Source: Crocodylus rhombifer
Taxonomy: Eukaryota > Chordata > Crocodylia > Crocodylidae
DNA length: 64,000 nucleotides
Reading direction: 5' to 3'
Assembly: GCA_038503035.1 (NCBI GenBank)
Contig: JAVSML010000954.1
Coordinates: 65,590-129,589 of the forward strand
Shown piece by piece: positions 15,263-28,129 of this stretch. Position numbers and translations under genes: made by a program. The notes under the pieces were generated by a model. That model was not told the origin of the DNA and made no database searches. It saw nothing but the letters and a program-made list of their open reading frames with translations. Every line of letters starts with the position of its first letter. Position 1 is the stretch's first letter.

Positions 15263-16412
15263 AATCTTAAAGCTGTGCAAAGTAGACATCTCAGAGAATA
15301 ATATGTGTGTAAATGACATGATTCTCATTATGTAGCTTTACTGGTGATTCTGGTTAATTTCTTAGTGTAACTAAGAAGCTAGTGTAACTGATGGTTTGCT
15401 TTACATCACATATATCAGCCCTTGAACAAAGGGGTCACAACTATCTTACAGGAAGTGCCCCATTGCCAGGGAATAACTCTGCCCTAAGACTTTCCTGCCC
15501 TGCTGGAGTTGTCACCAATAATGTATGCATATTCATTATCAAAGTTTATTACTGTATGACACTATGTAAAATAAAATCAGGAAGTGTACTGGTTCTGCTT
15601 ATAACAATTTCCCTAAAATAAAACACTTCATAAGTGTGTGCAACAATACAGAATTTCTTCAAAGACTGAATGCAGCACAAATAGACAACCAAAACACCAA
15701 AGCTTATAAGATTGCATATAAAAACACCCACCAGTGAATACTGCCATAACATGTTCTCAATCAAGATATGGTTAATATAATGGCATATTGATTCCTGTAT
15801 AATATGTAGCTTGAAGCTCTTTTATTGAAGTGTAGGATTAAGGATTAAGTATCTGTAAGATCTATATATACTGCCATCTCTAGAAGCCGGGAGATATTGC
15901 TGGAGAATTCTGTCCTGTAATGGATCTGCCAGCATCCCTTGACCCCACCAACCCCACTACAGACCTGCTAGCACCCTCCAGTCCAATCCACCCTTCTCCC
16001 TACCCCAAGTTCCTGTCGCCAGTCATCTCCTGTAAATTCTACTCCCATGTGGTCATAGGCTGGAGACAACAAATGTTTGTATGCACCCCATATGGATCTA
16101 ATAAAGAAAAATCAGTCAATAAGGTTCTTGACAAAGAACATAGTTTTCTGAAAGACATGGAACTACAATTGTATATTAAGTAATTTAAATTATTTCTGTA
16201 AATATTTTTTTTTAATTTGGAAAAGCACCATATTCATATAGATGATTAATCTTTCCTGCGTTTTTCTGTCTTCATCAGTGAGGGTGAAATTCTGTCTTTG
16301 AGCTTCTTCATATCCTGTTGAAGTCACACATGCATGTGTGACTGGCAGTGTGTGGCCAAGCATGTAGCTGAATTATTTACAAAGGTTATTTCATAATTAT
16401 TCTTATAAAGTA

Positions 16413-16778
16413 GGTGTTTTCAACCTATTTTTAATAACCTATTTTCAACTTGTTTTTAATAAGTGTACCTCTTGTGGCCCCCTTTTTAGTAAGTGTACCC
16501 CCAGGGGGGTGGCGAGTGGCTGGACTCCAAGCATGTGTTTGTGGGGGGGGGGGTTGGTGAGCAGCTGGATGCCAAGAGGGGTGGGGGCAAGTGGCCAGAC
16601 ACTGAGTGGCAGAGCAGTGACAGCACAGTGTTTGTGTAGCCCTGCTTTCACCCCACTCCACCCCTGCTCCTGTGAGAAGACAGCAGCATGGCGTGGCAGA
16701 GCTCCATCCCCACCCCCACGTAACCCCGCGACCTTTCAAAGTACCCCCAGGGGTACACATACCCCTAGTTGACAAATC
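16413..16778. mobile_element. Possible short hAT-like element
   Basis: The left end reads gtgttttcaacctatttt and the right end cccctagttgacaaatcc, which is imperfectly inverse. The interior is G-rich with gtacccccagggg repeated near both sides (16494 and 16741). The inversion is weak, so this is a tentative call. Confidence 0.4.
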
Positions 16779-17524
16779 CTGCTGTAATGCATACAGCCAT
16801 ATTAATGGTGGCCACTGCATGTTTAACTTTAAGAATTAAAGAGTAAGATTTGATTGTGGCAGGATGTTTATTGACTTTGCACTTAATTGAAATTAATGGG
16901 ACTCTTACTTTGAGAGTTACTTAATATTTTTTTTAGTGTATGTGAGATCATTGGCCCTACTATCTTTGCTTTGTCATGACAGTGGGTTTGATGGAAAATA
17001 TTGATATGATATGAATCCATATGCCCTTGTTTTTATTGTATCTAGCAACTGCATTATGTGAAAAGAATTTCCTTCTGAATTTACATAGTTCTTATTTTCT
17101 AGTAAAGTGTGTGCCTAGTAATTTTATAGTTCTTTTAAATTCATGACTAATAATTAAATCCTTTCAAGCATTAGATATTGTGATATATTATTCTAGCATT
17201 CTAGGTGCCGCATTTTGTCACCTTAATGTAGGCTATCATGAATAGATACATTTTATACTCTTACAGGCCTAGTTTTTCAAATAAATTGATGAGTAAGTTT
17301 TAGGCACTGTACCATGAGACAGCTTACAAAGAAAAGACATAAAAATCTTTATTCATATGTGAGTAAATAGGTGTGATATCATAGCTGCATATTTTTACTT
17401 TAAATTTGAACTAAAATCATGCCATCTATTTTCTCTTTAAGTGATAAAATCAATAGAATGTGAGGAGTCCATTACAGAAATATACTTAAACCAACTATTC
17501 ATTTGTTTGTATGTTTGTTTTCAG

Positions 17525-17608
17525 GATATTAATGAAATATCCAGCTTTATTAGAAGTTCAGAAATGGCTGTCAGCAAAATGACTTAGATTATCCACCCTT
17601 CACTTCCA
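17525..17608 (+). pseudogene. SI: SI-like exon: catalytic nucleophile (DINE) exon with frameshift
   Basis: The exon follows a strong acceptor (tttgttttcag) and reads DINEISSFIRSSEMAVSK, matching DMNEVSSFIQGS. The GH31 nucleophile Asp is codon 17525-17527 and the neighbouring Glu is kept. One base is missing in the A-run near 17577, so the original frame meets TAG at 17585. In the other frame the exon finishes as LDYPPFTS, matching LNYPPFTP. The donor gtaagt is intact. It lies 11 kb beyond the previous exon; that intron holds a 3-kb CR1 element. Confidence 0.86.
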
Positions 17609-17814
17609 GTAAGTTCATATTCTTTAATTTTATGGCAAAAATCCAATTGGTTGTGTGACAGAATAAATAATGATAGTGAAAATAATTTTTCAGGTCTTGT
17701 GAGTGTGTTTTAAACATTCCTAAAAAGAGAAAATAGAAGCACATGGTACCTTATCCTTAGTCTGTTGTACTGTTTCCAGAACTCGTAAAGGCCAATAGCT
17801 TTTTTCAGTAATAT

Positions 17815-18008
17815 ATTTCTCACCAGAATGGTGGTAAAGCCCTGGAACAGTTTACACAGAGAGATTATGAAATCTCCATCTTCGAGGTTTTTAAGACCTG
17901 GCTAGAAGACAAAGCCCTGGCTGGAATGATCTAGCTGGGGATTGTCCTACTTTGACCAGGGCTAGATGACCTCCTGTGGTCCCTTGCAACCCTAATTTTC
18001 TAAGAGTC
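17815..18008 (+). mobile_element. CR1 LINE 3' fragment
   Basis: The plus strand holds the last ~190 bases of a CR1-type element: MVVKPWNS-like codons (atggtggtaaagccctgg), tttaagacctggctagaag, and the 3' end gggctagatgacctcctgtg then gtcccttgcaaccc. It lies between the nucleophile exon and the ILDGFMYSK exon. Confidence 0.8.
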
Positions 18009-18426
18009 TAGGTTTTGTTTTTTTTTCAAATTATTAAGTGTTGCCATTGCTTTAATTAAATCCAATAATGGTATTGATTTTTCTTTTATCATTAATAGCT
18101 TTGGGCATAGCTATTTAGCATAGCTAAACTAAATTGCTTTATTTGGAAAAAGCATTTCCAAATGCTTTATTTAGTAATATAATTGGTATAATTGATAACC
18201 CTTTCTCAGTACCGCACCACATCCAGTAATTCAGAGATTTAGGGTGTGTGCAAATGTTCTACCCACTTAGTTTATGATCACAAGGCCTACTTTAAGCTGC
18301 ATGAACAGAGACAGGGACTGACATGTACAGACTGTCTCCAGTACTAAGAGAACCTGGTGTAACTCAGAGTGGAGTGAGAGGTAGGTAAGATTCAGAATGG
18401 CCAGAAGATCAGAGGTAGGGGGATGA

Positions 18427-18711
<285 letters not shown>

Positions 18712-19749
18712 TGATTAGCATATTTTGGGTGCCCACCATGAAGTATTTTACATGATCCTGATTTTTCTAGAAAGTGCTGAGCATCTGCCATCTGGAAATC
18801 TGATTCTTTTTGTGGTGTCTGAAGTTGTACCAATCAAGAAGTAACCAAAATTGCTAATGTAATCATGCAATTTATGACTGTGATGCAGCTTGCCTGAATT
18901 ATACGTACTGGAAGAAAGTCCTTGCTTTACTATTTACATTGCTTTCTTCTGAATTAATTTCATATCTTAAAGTATAAGTGAACTAACTGTGTTTACATAA
19001 TTTTCAAAATGCTGCAATTTAAAGCCCATGTAAACAAGGTCCACTTCAAACTGAAGAACAAACAAGGTGGTGGTTCTGGGCTTCACTTACAGAGCCCCAG
19101 GGACCACTGTCTTAAGAGGTAACACCGTTTTTCTCCCTTCCGTTTGCATTTAAAGTTCCCACTAAGTCATGCTTATCTCATATGACAGATTCTGGTTTTT
19201 GTCTTGTTAGAAAGGATGAGGGAAAATCATACCTTTATCATATCCTTTGTTCTCTGCTTGGCTAGAGAGAATGGAGTTTAAAATATTTGTAGTTTTCAAC
19301 TGGTATTTTTTCCCACATGGATTTTCATCCTCAAGCTGGCAACCAGATACTAAGATATATAATCGTGTCACTCTTTAAATTAGTGGAGTTATGCCAGTAT
19401 GTACTATAAAGCTGTAGCCTGAAGGTTAACCAGCAAAAACTTTCAGGAAGAAACAATTTTGAGTGGTTAATATCAGCAGCTTGACTGAAAGTCCTTCTGC
19501 CGCCCTGAAAGTGAGACTGCTTGTTGGGCCGACTATTTTTGTACATTAATGAATTTATTTTAACATTACTTGCAGAAGGCGCAGACTGTTCTGAGATCAG
19601 AATATTTCTCAAGCTAAGATCACATGCTTCATAAAACCTCTCTCATTGTCTGTATATTTTATGATATCTTCACATACCCCTGAAGAGGCAACAGCTAAAT
19701 TATATGACTCACATCATCATTAGTGAAGTGTTGTAGGAGGTATGTGTAA

Positions 19750-19968
<219 letters not shown>

Positions 19969-22279
19969 TGAGCAATGAGGACATCTGGTATTGGGAAGCC
20001 CTGCCCATGGGGCACAACACTGGAAAAAACATTGAAATAAAGAAGCACAAAAAAACTACTTGCCTGTAGGAGGAGCAAGGCTGGAGAGACGAAGAAGAGA
20101 GCCCACAAGGTACACAAGCCATGCCTTTATGCAATTAAAACTGGTGGATGATGTCACAGGGATGCAGTAGCCCACAAGGATAAAATTGGCCTCTGGCAGT
20201 GAGGCGGGGAGAGCAAGTGAGGAGGTGGAGGAGGAGGCTCTCCTTGCCAGCAACGGACAGAGGCGGCATGAACAGGGAGCACCCGGATGACAGGTGCCAG
20301 CTGGAGCAGCAAGTTTCCCTTGCACCAAGGGGACCGAAGTAGAGCTCCAGGACAGGAGGAGCACTGGGGGGTGACTTCCCCCTTGTACCTCTGAAGTTCA
20401 GTGACAGAGGTTCTGAACCACAGAACAATCAGGATGGTGACCCAAAGGAACAAGCTGAGACAACCCCGGGGAAGAAGAAGGTTTTCTACCTGGCCACTTC
20501 CAGGTACCAGGTCAGGGAACTGGACTCAGAATGAAAAGGGGAGAGAGACCCCAGAGGACCAGCATCAGGGGAGTACTGCCAAGCACAGGCAGAAGTGTGG
20601 GAACAACCAACTGGTAGGACACTGCATGGGAAGGCCTTTTTGGGGTTCTCTTTTTTTCCCTCCTTTTCTTCATTTTGCTTTTTTACCCCTGCTTGAAAGA
20701 GAAACCTATGCTAACCCCACAGGGCGTGAAACTAATGATCCTGCCCCAAGGAGGAAGGAGGTACACAGTAAGACACAATGAACATCCACGGAAGAGAGGT
20801 GGCCATGTTAGGACCTGGTGCTCTGCCAGAGATTGGTGTAGGTTGGGGTGTAGAGGAGGTGGAGCCCCACGAACATCCCATGACTGGAGTGGTCATCCCT
20901 GAGGGGACCTTCGAGGCTGTTCCCTCCACTGAAGTAACATTCAAAGATGTGGCAGGTGAGTTCGGGGGAGGCCAGAGGGACAACCGAAGCCCACCTCGGG
21001 GTGTCCACAAAGCCAGAGGGCATGCACCCTTTACAGCATGGGCCAAGGTGGCATGCGAGCAGGCATTTGAAGCCAGGTGGGTGCACCAGCCATGCCGGAA
21101 TTTAACCTCTTTGGAACGCCTTATGTATGAAACATTTATTTATGTTAATTTTTCTTAAGAAAAATTAGAGAATTGCTAATAATCAAATATTGCAGATATC
21201 TGGAAAAATACTCTTTAAGTCATAAATTCATTATCTTCAGAAATAGAGAACACTTACCCTTCATCCTCAAGAACAGCTTTAAACAAGTGTACTCCCCTAT
21301 CTAGATGGATCTATTATTTTCCGACTAGAAGGATCTATTGTGACCTAATGTGCTTTTTTCTGTGTTTGAAGCCATCAATCAGTTTTTATAGTTTTTTACT
21401 TTTCAGCAATTCACAGTGTGTTTTGCCACTCAGTTGACAATGGGAGAAGATCCAGTGATTTACAAAATAGTTCAATGTCTGAATTTCATTTTCAAAAAGG
21501 GGTTAATTCATTATGCTATCCTGCCATCTTTTAAGCTGTTCTATTTTTAATGTATTTATTCATATTAATCCTGTTTTATGGTAGCAACAATGCATGCTAG
21601 TATATTCAAAATATTCAAGAAGGAGCTCATAATATAAAGACAATGAGAGGGTTTAAGAAGGAGAATGACAATCATTAACAGTATATAGAAGTCAACCTTA
21701 TTCACTACAGGAAGCAAACTATAGACAGCATGGACTGCTGTATGTGCATACATGCAGGCATCAAAATATTTGTAGGCCTCTGTTTTGTATCAGACTTGTA
21801 TTTCTTTCTCTTTCCCTAATGCTATTCTCTTCAGTTGTCAGTATTATGTGGGATTTCCTTTGTTATTGCTTTTGCAAAAGAAGGTCCTTTTTAAAAGCTA
21901 TGGTGATGTGGGGAATGGAAAAAGTTAGCTTTCCTTAAAATTGGATGGGCTGCAGTAGATTTCCTTGTGTCAAAGTATAAAGGTGTAAAATTTGCCATGA
22001 TTTTTTTTTCACGCTTAATTGCTTTTCTTGCATTATAAATCTCTTACGTGGTACTGGTATGCGAGTTACAAAAACTTTGACTCATTACCCCAAACTAAAA
22101 GTTGATATGTAAGGGAGAATGTGTTCACTTGTGCTGTACTATTTAGTAACATTTTTGTAAAAATTCTTTAATATGTTTTATAATTTACTGTTTAAATTAT
22201 ATATGAATATATAATATTCATTTTAAGAAAGGCATTTACCAGACATTACTGTTCCAGATTAACATCTTAGTTGCTTCAG
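19969..22279. other. Intron with unidentified GC-rich block 20040-21090
   Basis: From 20040 to about 21090 the sequence is GC-rich with long open frames on both strands, none of which I recognise. A STEVTFKDVAGEFG string near 20930 is discussed under rejections. Such a block in an AT-rich intron suggests an inserted mobile element, but I see no ends. The remainder to 22279 is AT-rich with nothing recognised. Confidence 0.4.
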
Positions 22280-22316
22280 TGAAAATGGCTGGGTATGCTG
22301 AGCTGGCATCTCCATG
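22280..22316 (+). pseudogene. SI: Probable SI-like short exon: (W)SITGMLEF...FGIS remnant
   Basis: A short segment after ttgcttcag fits the family block WSITGMLEFSLFGIPM, lying exactly between the LGD and GADIC exons. GGT-ATG-CTG gives GML and GGC-ATC-TCC-ATG gives GISM. The Trp codon is TGA, roughly 10 bases are missing in the middle, and no GT follows the end. The segment is short and damaged, so the call depends mainly on its position in the exon order. Confidence 0.45.
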
Positions 22317-22565
22317 CCTGATCCAGTCTGAAGGAAGAAAGGTTTTTAAGTGAAAGCATGCTGAAACTCTTCCCTAGTCTTAATTGCCATAATAATCATA
22401 CTATGCTGATGATTTCTCTGGACAGCATTTTTTTCAAAAGTGGTCTTGTATCAGATTTAAAATATGGGTAGGTACTTAGATGGAAAGGAAACTATAATGT
22501 ACTCCATACATATTTTGTATTTACAGTATTTTGGCACACAGGTGGTCTGTGTATACTTTTTTCAG

Positions 22566-22647
22566 GTTGGAGCAGATATTTGTGTGGAGGATGCAAATTG
22601 GAGCGGTTTACCCATTTTCTGGGAAACTCAATGATGAATATAATGTG
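22566..22647 (+). pseudogene. SI: SI-like exon: VGADIC / MQ.GA.YPFS with internal deletion
   Basis: After acceptor acttttttcag comes VGADIC, the conserved GH31 motif. The frame then changes and continues WRMQIGAVYPFSGKLN, matching RRWMQLGAFYPFSRNHN. About 30 bases coding for the GF...EEL loop between the two Cys codons are gone, with short TGT-type homology at the join, and the frame is broken. The donor gtacgt looks usable. Two separate family motifs lie within 80 bases in the right order, so the identity is firm and the damage clear. Confidence 0.87.
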
Positions 22648-23224
22648 GTACGTTGCAGATGCTTTATTATTTACACACACACACACAATATTAATGTGAG
22701 ATGTATGTACATATATCATATTATTATAGTACTAATTTTCTACTGCTGTTATATGCTAACTTGCCGGTAGCATATTAAATATAGCTTACATCCCTGCTAG
22801 CACAATGGAACAGAATTACATAATCTGATATATAATTATTTCCTTGTCCTTACTCTTTTTTTCTCTCTTTTTTTTTATTCAGTCATTACTACTCTTGTAT
22901 GCACAAGGGATATCCAATTATAGCATACCATAGGAATGCAGCCTTGTGGTTTTGAACACTACTTTAATTACTTTAATTCCTATCAAAGTGAGATACATGC
23001 ATATTTCACTGGATTGTACCTGGCATTTTGCATACTTAGACTATATCAATGAAATTCTAACTCCAAAAGTTTCCGCTAGGTGAGAAATAAGTGTATGTAC
23101 TATATCAAGTTCACCACTGGTATCTGCAGCTGCATGCTTCTTAAGTAGCAGCTCCCTTGGATTCCAGTAGTATTTCAATTGCTCATTGAAAATGTGGCCT
23201 ACTGTGCTGTCTTCATAACAGTAA

Positions 23225-23401
<177 letters not shown>

Positions 23402-23465
23402 TAAGTACACTGATCACAATGTTTATAAATTCTGCTTTGTTTGGGAAAAGGGACATTCAATAGGC

Positions 23466-23888
23466 CAGGAGTCGGTAATGTTTTCGGTCAGAATGTCAAA
23501 AAACCTGCAACATTGGCTTGTAAGGTGTTGCCATGACAGGGGTGTATGGAGTGGGGAACCACAAGGGACCTGATCCTCTTATGGCAGTGCAGCCCCAGCT
23601 CCTTCCCCACTGTCTGCCAGAGTCCTGGCTGCTTGTGGCAGGCCAGAGGGAGGCTGCAAGCAACTGCACCAAGGTCTATGGATCCTTGGCCCAGCTTGTT
23701 GTTGGTGGCAGATACAGGTGCACCTTGGGGTGGATGGTGGGGAAAAGGCCGGGGCTGGAGTTGTGTTGCCACAAGAAGGATTGGATCTCTCATGGCTCCC
23801 CCACCATCTACCCCAACAAATAGTGTACCAAGCAAAATGTCTTCACATGCCACACTTTGACATGGGTGCCAGGGGTTGCCAACCACTG
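23466..23888. mobile_element. hAT-like element with perfect 8-bp target duplication
   Basis: A 423-bp insertion is flanked by caataggc at 23458-23465 and again at 23889-23896. Its ends, caggagtcggtaatg and ggttgccaaccactg, are inverted imperfect repeats of the hAT type. It lies in the intron just after the open exon ending at 23400 and has no transposase frame. Confidence 0.8.
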
Positions 23889-24398
23889 CAATAGGCAGAA
23901 TTCGATGCCAGTATATACAGCATATTTATAAACACACATAATATTTGTAACAGAATGCGTCCCCAAACATGCTTTTAAATTCCTTAGACAGCTTTAAAGA
24001 AAGAGCCGTCACAACTCCATGTAATCTGTAGGTATAAAAATAAATATATATTGCCAGCTACTAGTATTTGTGTGCAGTGTCAGTAACAGTTAAGCATATT
24101 ACTTTTCTCTTCACTCATGAGGCACATCTGAGAATGTCTTCTTAGTTAGAATGGATGTTTCCAAAATAGAAATATGATTATTTTACTGCATTAACTAAAT
24201 GAAATAAGCATGTGAAAATACACTGGCATTTTCAGGGTTGTTTTTTTTTTTCATACAGAGTTAAAAACCATCACATTGGTTATTGGTTTTACTCTTCTTC
24301 TAGGGAGATTGCCTGCAGTTAAGACCTTGAAGCATAAACTGCTGGCCTTGAAACATAATCAGTAGATGAAATTATATGACTCCTTTATCTATTGTTAG

Positions 24399-24490
24399 GT
24401 TCTATGCAGATGAACCAATGCAGGCTATTGATAGGCAGTTCGTATCGGGCTCCAGACTACTTATCGGTTATCTCTCCTGTACTGGACCCA
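24399..24490 (+). pseudogene. SI: SI-like exon: FYADE...LLI/SPVLDP with 7-nt insertion
   Basis: After acceptor ctattgttag the exon reads FYADEPMQAIDRQFVSGSRL then LI, matching [20 protein letters not shown]. Seven extra bases near 24460-24475, a partial copy of a TTATC motif, shift the frame. The family end (TPVLDE) then reads SPVLDP in another frame. The donor gtatgt is intact and the phase fits both neighbours. The usual LWGP is SGS here. Confidence 0.82.
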
Positions 24491-24819
24491 GTATGTTCAG
24501 TTTTACAGTAGAATTTACTTTTATGAACTCTTTGGGCATTAGAGTTCATTGGAAGTTGGACAGGAGAAAACCTGGCTCGCTGAATTTAGTTCTTTGTCGT
24601 CACAAGGGACATCATATCCTGTTCAAAACCTATCCAGCTTCTTACTGAAGCCTGTTATTTTTCTTGACTCATTACTTCTATTACCCCAGAACTTTGCTCT
24701 TTTGATATTTAGAAACCTGGTAATTCCCAATCCAAATGTATTCATAGCTACTTTTATACCCATTTGATCCTGTGCCATCTTTGCCCATTAGCTTAAATAG
24801 CTCTTTCCCCTCCCCAGTT

Positions 24820-25420
24820 TTATTCCCCTCGTGTGTTTACAGAGAGAAATCGTGTCCCCTCAGCCTTTTTTTTCACTCTCCTTTTATAACACAAGCCCTT
24901 TATTTTCCCTGCTTATTCTAGTAACTCTTTTTGCTCTTATTCTCATTTGAATTCACCTTTCTTGAACAAAGATGACCTGAACTGTACACAGTATTCTGAG
25001 TGAGTCTTCCTATGCCCTTGTGCAATCGTATTAATGACTTTATTGTCTAGATTGCAACTATCTCCTGATATGCTCTAGGATTTTTCATGCCGCTTTTCAG
25101 TCTGTATCAATTTGTGGTTTGTAATCATTCTGTGATGTCTGTATCTTTTTTTTCCTCCTCTATCACTTCCAAGCAATGATTCCACAGTTTATAGCAGGTA
25201 TTTTTGTTATTAAACCATGAGCTGAGATTGCACTTCTCAGGATAAAACTTCAACTATTTATTTTATTCCATTAAAGTTAAAAGTTAAAGTTAGCCAGTTT
25301 CCCCTGTATGATATTCTGATCTTTCTCTGTAACAGTATTCCTCTTAACTTTGTGTTTCCATAAAAATTTCATCAGTCCTTGTGTGTCTAATTCTGTGCCT
25401 CTCTTTTGTTTTGAACCCAA
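24820..25420 (-). mobile_element. Old CR1/L3-like LINE fragment, highly diverged
   Basis: Strings such as tcgtgtcccctcagcc, gaactgtacacagtattctg and tgcaatcgtattaatgactt follow the order of old CR1/L3 3' regions in reverse orientation. They are much more eroded than the other CR1 copies in the window. Boundaries are approximate. Confidence 0.5.
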
Positions 25421-26069
25421 CTATAGATCTCTAAAATTAGTAATATCCAGTAGAGTAGATGTCAAATGATTATGCGTTTGCATCAAACCATTTGTCTGCC
25501 TGAATATTCTCTTATTTGCAGAAAATATGTTTTACATTTGTTTTTTGTTCCTGTAATTGATAAAAGATCTTCAAAAACACATTTTTAATCAGTGTAGGTA
25601 TATCTACTAAAATGCATATGTTGTCAGATTGAATCATGGTTCATCGATTGCTTGAGGATACTGTGTCGTGAATGGAATCTGTACTCATGTGGAACAGAAT
25701 CTGGTCACATACGGAGGCAAACACAGACTGAGCATGGCAAAACTGCAAGACAAACCTGTTTCTAAAATTCACAGCTAATGTCCCTTATCTCTTGGTGGCA
25801 TCACTGGAAACACACCAGCCATGTATATTTCTATTATGAAATCCTTATATAACACTCATGACTTTAAAATTTCCTTAGCATCTCACATGTACTCAAGCTT
25901 GAAAAGAATACTTGTATTAAATATTCAATGCAAGAGATGCATATGAAATAACCAAATCTGGAACTAAACAATATTAAAGGAAACTTTGAGTGATTGTGGC
26001 TATAAAATAAGAAATACATTTGCAATGTGATGTAATATCGAAATAGACTGATGTACTGAGGTATGAGCC

Positions 26070-26480
26070 CTTTGTGGTATTAGTGAAGCTGTACTTGGAT
26101 TATTGTATTCATTTTTGGACATCATATCAGAAAAGATTTTGAAAGTGGTGGGGTTCAGAGAAATGTAACAATATTGATTAGGAGCTAGAAAGAATGATCT
26201 ATTATTATATAGTCTTTAACTTGGGTAGAAAATGTCTGAGAGGAGGCAGCTTCCAAACATCTGAAGCTGCCAATATAAGTAAGAATTATTTAGTATGGTT
26301 CAAGGGGGTCTGAATAGGAGAAAAGGAATCAAACAACAGAAGAACAAAGGAAAAAATCTCACAGTGACAACGACTCAGTTGTTTAATAGTTTCCCAAGGG
26401 CAGTGATAGAAGATTCATTTTGCCACATATTTTCAGTAAGGTCCAATAGTTCAGTAACAGTATATGGGATAAATCTTTGC
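26070..26480 (+). mobile_element. Old CR1/L3-like LINE fragment
   Basis: The plus strand carries eroded strings in CR1/L3 order: gtgaagctgtacttggatta, tgtattcatttttggacat, and agaggaggcagcttccaaac. The last corresponds to the region where younger CR1 copies encode the RRLRGDL segment. Divergence is high. Confidence 0.45.
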
Positions 26481-26686
26481 TGTATGTGGCTGGACAAGTA
26501 TATCTTTTTCATCTCCAGTTTCCATAATTTTATGAAAAGTCCAATACTTTGGTCTGAATTATTGCGGAGAAAAAAAGTGATAGTTTCTCCTCAGCCCTGG
26601 ATTTGTCACTTTGAAGACTTTAATTTAGTTCCTATTTGATTCTTTTGACTTGTGATGTGAAAATTACATCTTTGTTCTTATTTCAG

Positions 26687-26744
26687 GGTGTAGAAAAAAG
26701 TGACTACATATATTCCTGATGCAGTGTGGTATGATTATGAAACA
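26687..26744 (+). pseudogene. SI: SI-like exon: AYVPDAVWYDYE segment with frameshift
   Basis: After acceptor ttcttatttcag a 58-nt exon carries VTTYIPDAVWYDYET, matching the family AYVPDAVWYDYETG in the beta domain that follows the first barrel. One extra A in the run at 26693-26699 shifts the start of the exon relative to its end, so entry in the spliced frame (phase 0 after DP) runs into TGA at 26717. The donor gtaagt is intact. Confidence 0.87.
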
Positions 26745-26876
26745 GTAAGTTAATCCATAGAGTAGTACACTGGGATGTGAGTCTGTCTACCTATTCTTAT
26801 ACACTCTTCTGTTTATAAGATGAAATACAATTGTCAGCTCTAATTCAAAAAGTTAGACTAGGTAACATAGAAAATC

Positions 26877-27425
26877 ACAGAATCATAGAAAATTAGGATT
26901 GGATGGGACTTCAGGAGGTCATCTAAACCAAACCCCTGCTCAAAGAAGGTCCTTACCCAACTAGATCATTCTAGCCAGAGCTTTGTCGAGCCAGGCCTTA
27001 AAAAACCTCCAAGAATGGAGATTCTACTACTTCTCTAGGTAACCCATTCCAGTGCTTAATCACTGTCCTAGTGAGACAGTTTTTCCTAATATCCAACCTA
27101 ACCTTCCTTGAGTTTACAAATTGAGACCATTGCTCCTTGTTCTATCATCTGCCACCGCTGAGAACAGTCTAGCTCCATCCCCTTTGGAACCACCTTATAG
27201 GCTGCTTTCAAATCCCCCCTCAGTCTTTTCTTCTGCAGACAAAATAAGCCCAGTGCTCTTATCCTCTCCTCAGAAGTCATGTGCCCCAGCCCCCTAACCA
27301 TTTTCATTGCCTGTCTCTGGATTCTCTCCAATTAGTCCACATCTTTTTCATAGTAGATGGCCCACAACTGGACACAGTATTCCAGATGTGGCCTCCTCAG
27401 TGCAGAATAGAGCAGAATAATTACT
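26877..27425 (-). mobile_element. CR1 LINE 3' fragment
   Basis: The minus strand reads MERIQRQAMKMVRGLGHM then EERIRALGLFCLQKKRLRGD, the CR1 ORF2 C-terminal region. The 3' end near 26877 reads acagaatcatagaaaattag and ttggatgggacttcaggagg on the plus strand, a CR1-type terminus different in detail from those at 3188 and 62590, so it is a separate subfamily. Confidence 0.87.
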
Positions 27426-28129
27426 TCCCTCGATCTGCTGGCAACTTAAATGGGATTTTAAAGGAATGATAAAGATGAGTGAAAAGAGAGTAATGGAAAG
27501 GAAGATAAAAGAGGGTTGGAAAGGGGAAAAGAAAGTAATGTAGCATGGGGGATTAAGAGAGAAAGAATTCATAACAGCAATTGAAGGGAAGATCATATCT
27601 TTTCCATAATTCCATAGTGTGATGAGGACAAAGAACATTAGTTAAAAAAATAGTGAAGCATATAGTTATATAAAAGCTTTTGCAGAATTCTACAAATTCT
27701 TCATTACTTCATTCCTATGAAAAAATCAGTTCACTACTTCGGTAAGAAGGAAGAGTAAACTTTTTAATCCTGTATCCAACAAATAATAGCATCGTCTTCA
27801 GTCTTCCAAGATAAATTGATTTCTTTGCTTTATGCTGGAATCAGTGTAAGAGGTGTTTGAATTATACCATATTGACATTAAGCTATAGTGATTGTCTATG
27901 ACAGTGGTCAGACAGACACAAACATTTGATTAGCGTGACTGGTGACTAATCAAGAAGAACTAATCAAAGTTCAAGATTGAAGAAATCATTCTCTGTAAAA
28001 AATCTATTTCCCTCTTCTGTGACTTTGGGTGGAAGAACACTGTGGAGAAAACAACTGATTAAGATGTATCTCCTGGCAGACAAACTAGGAGTTCATGCCT
28101 GCCATGGCTCAGGCTAGAAGCTGAGGGGC

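Noticed and set aside
20920..20970. STEVTFKDVAGEFG resembling the start of a KRAB box
   Set aside because: Only about seven residues match, no EEW or YRDVM part follows, and no zinc fingers are nearby.
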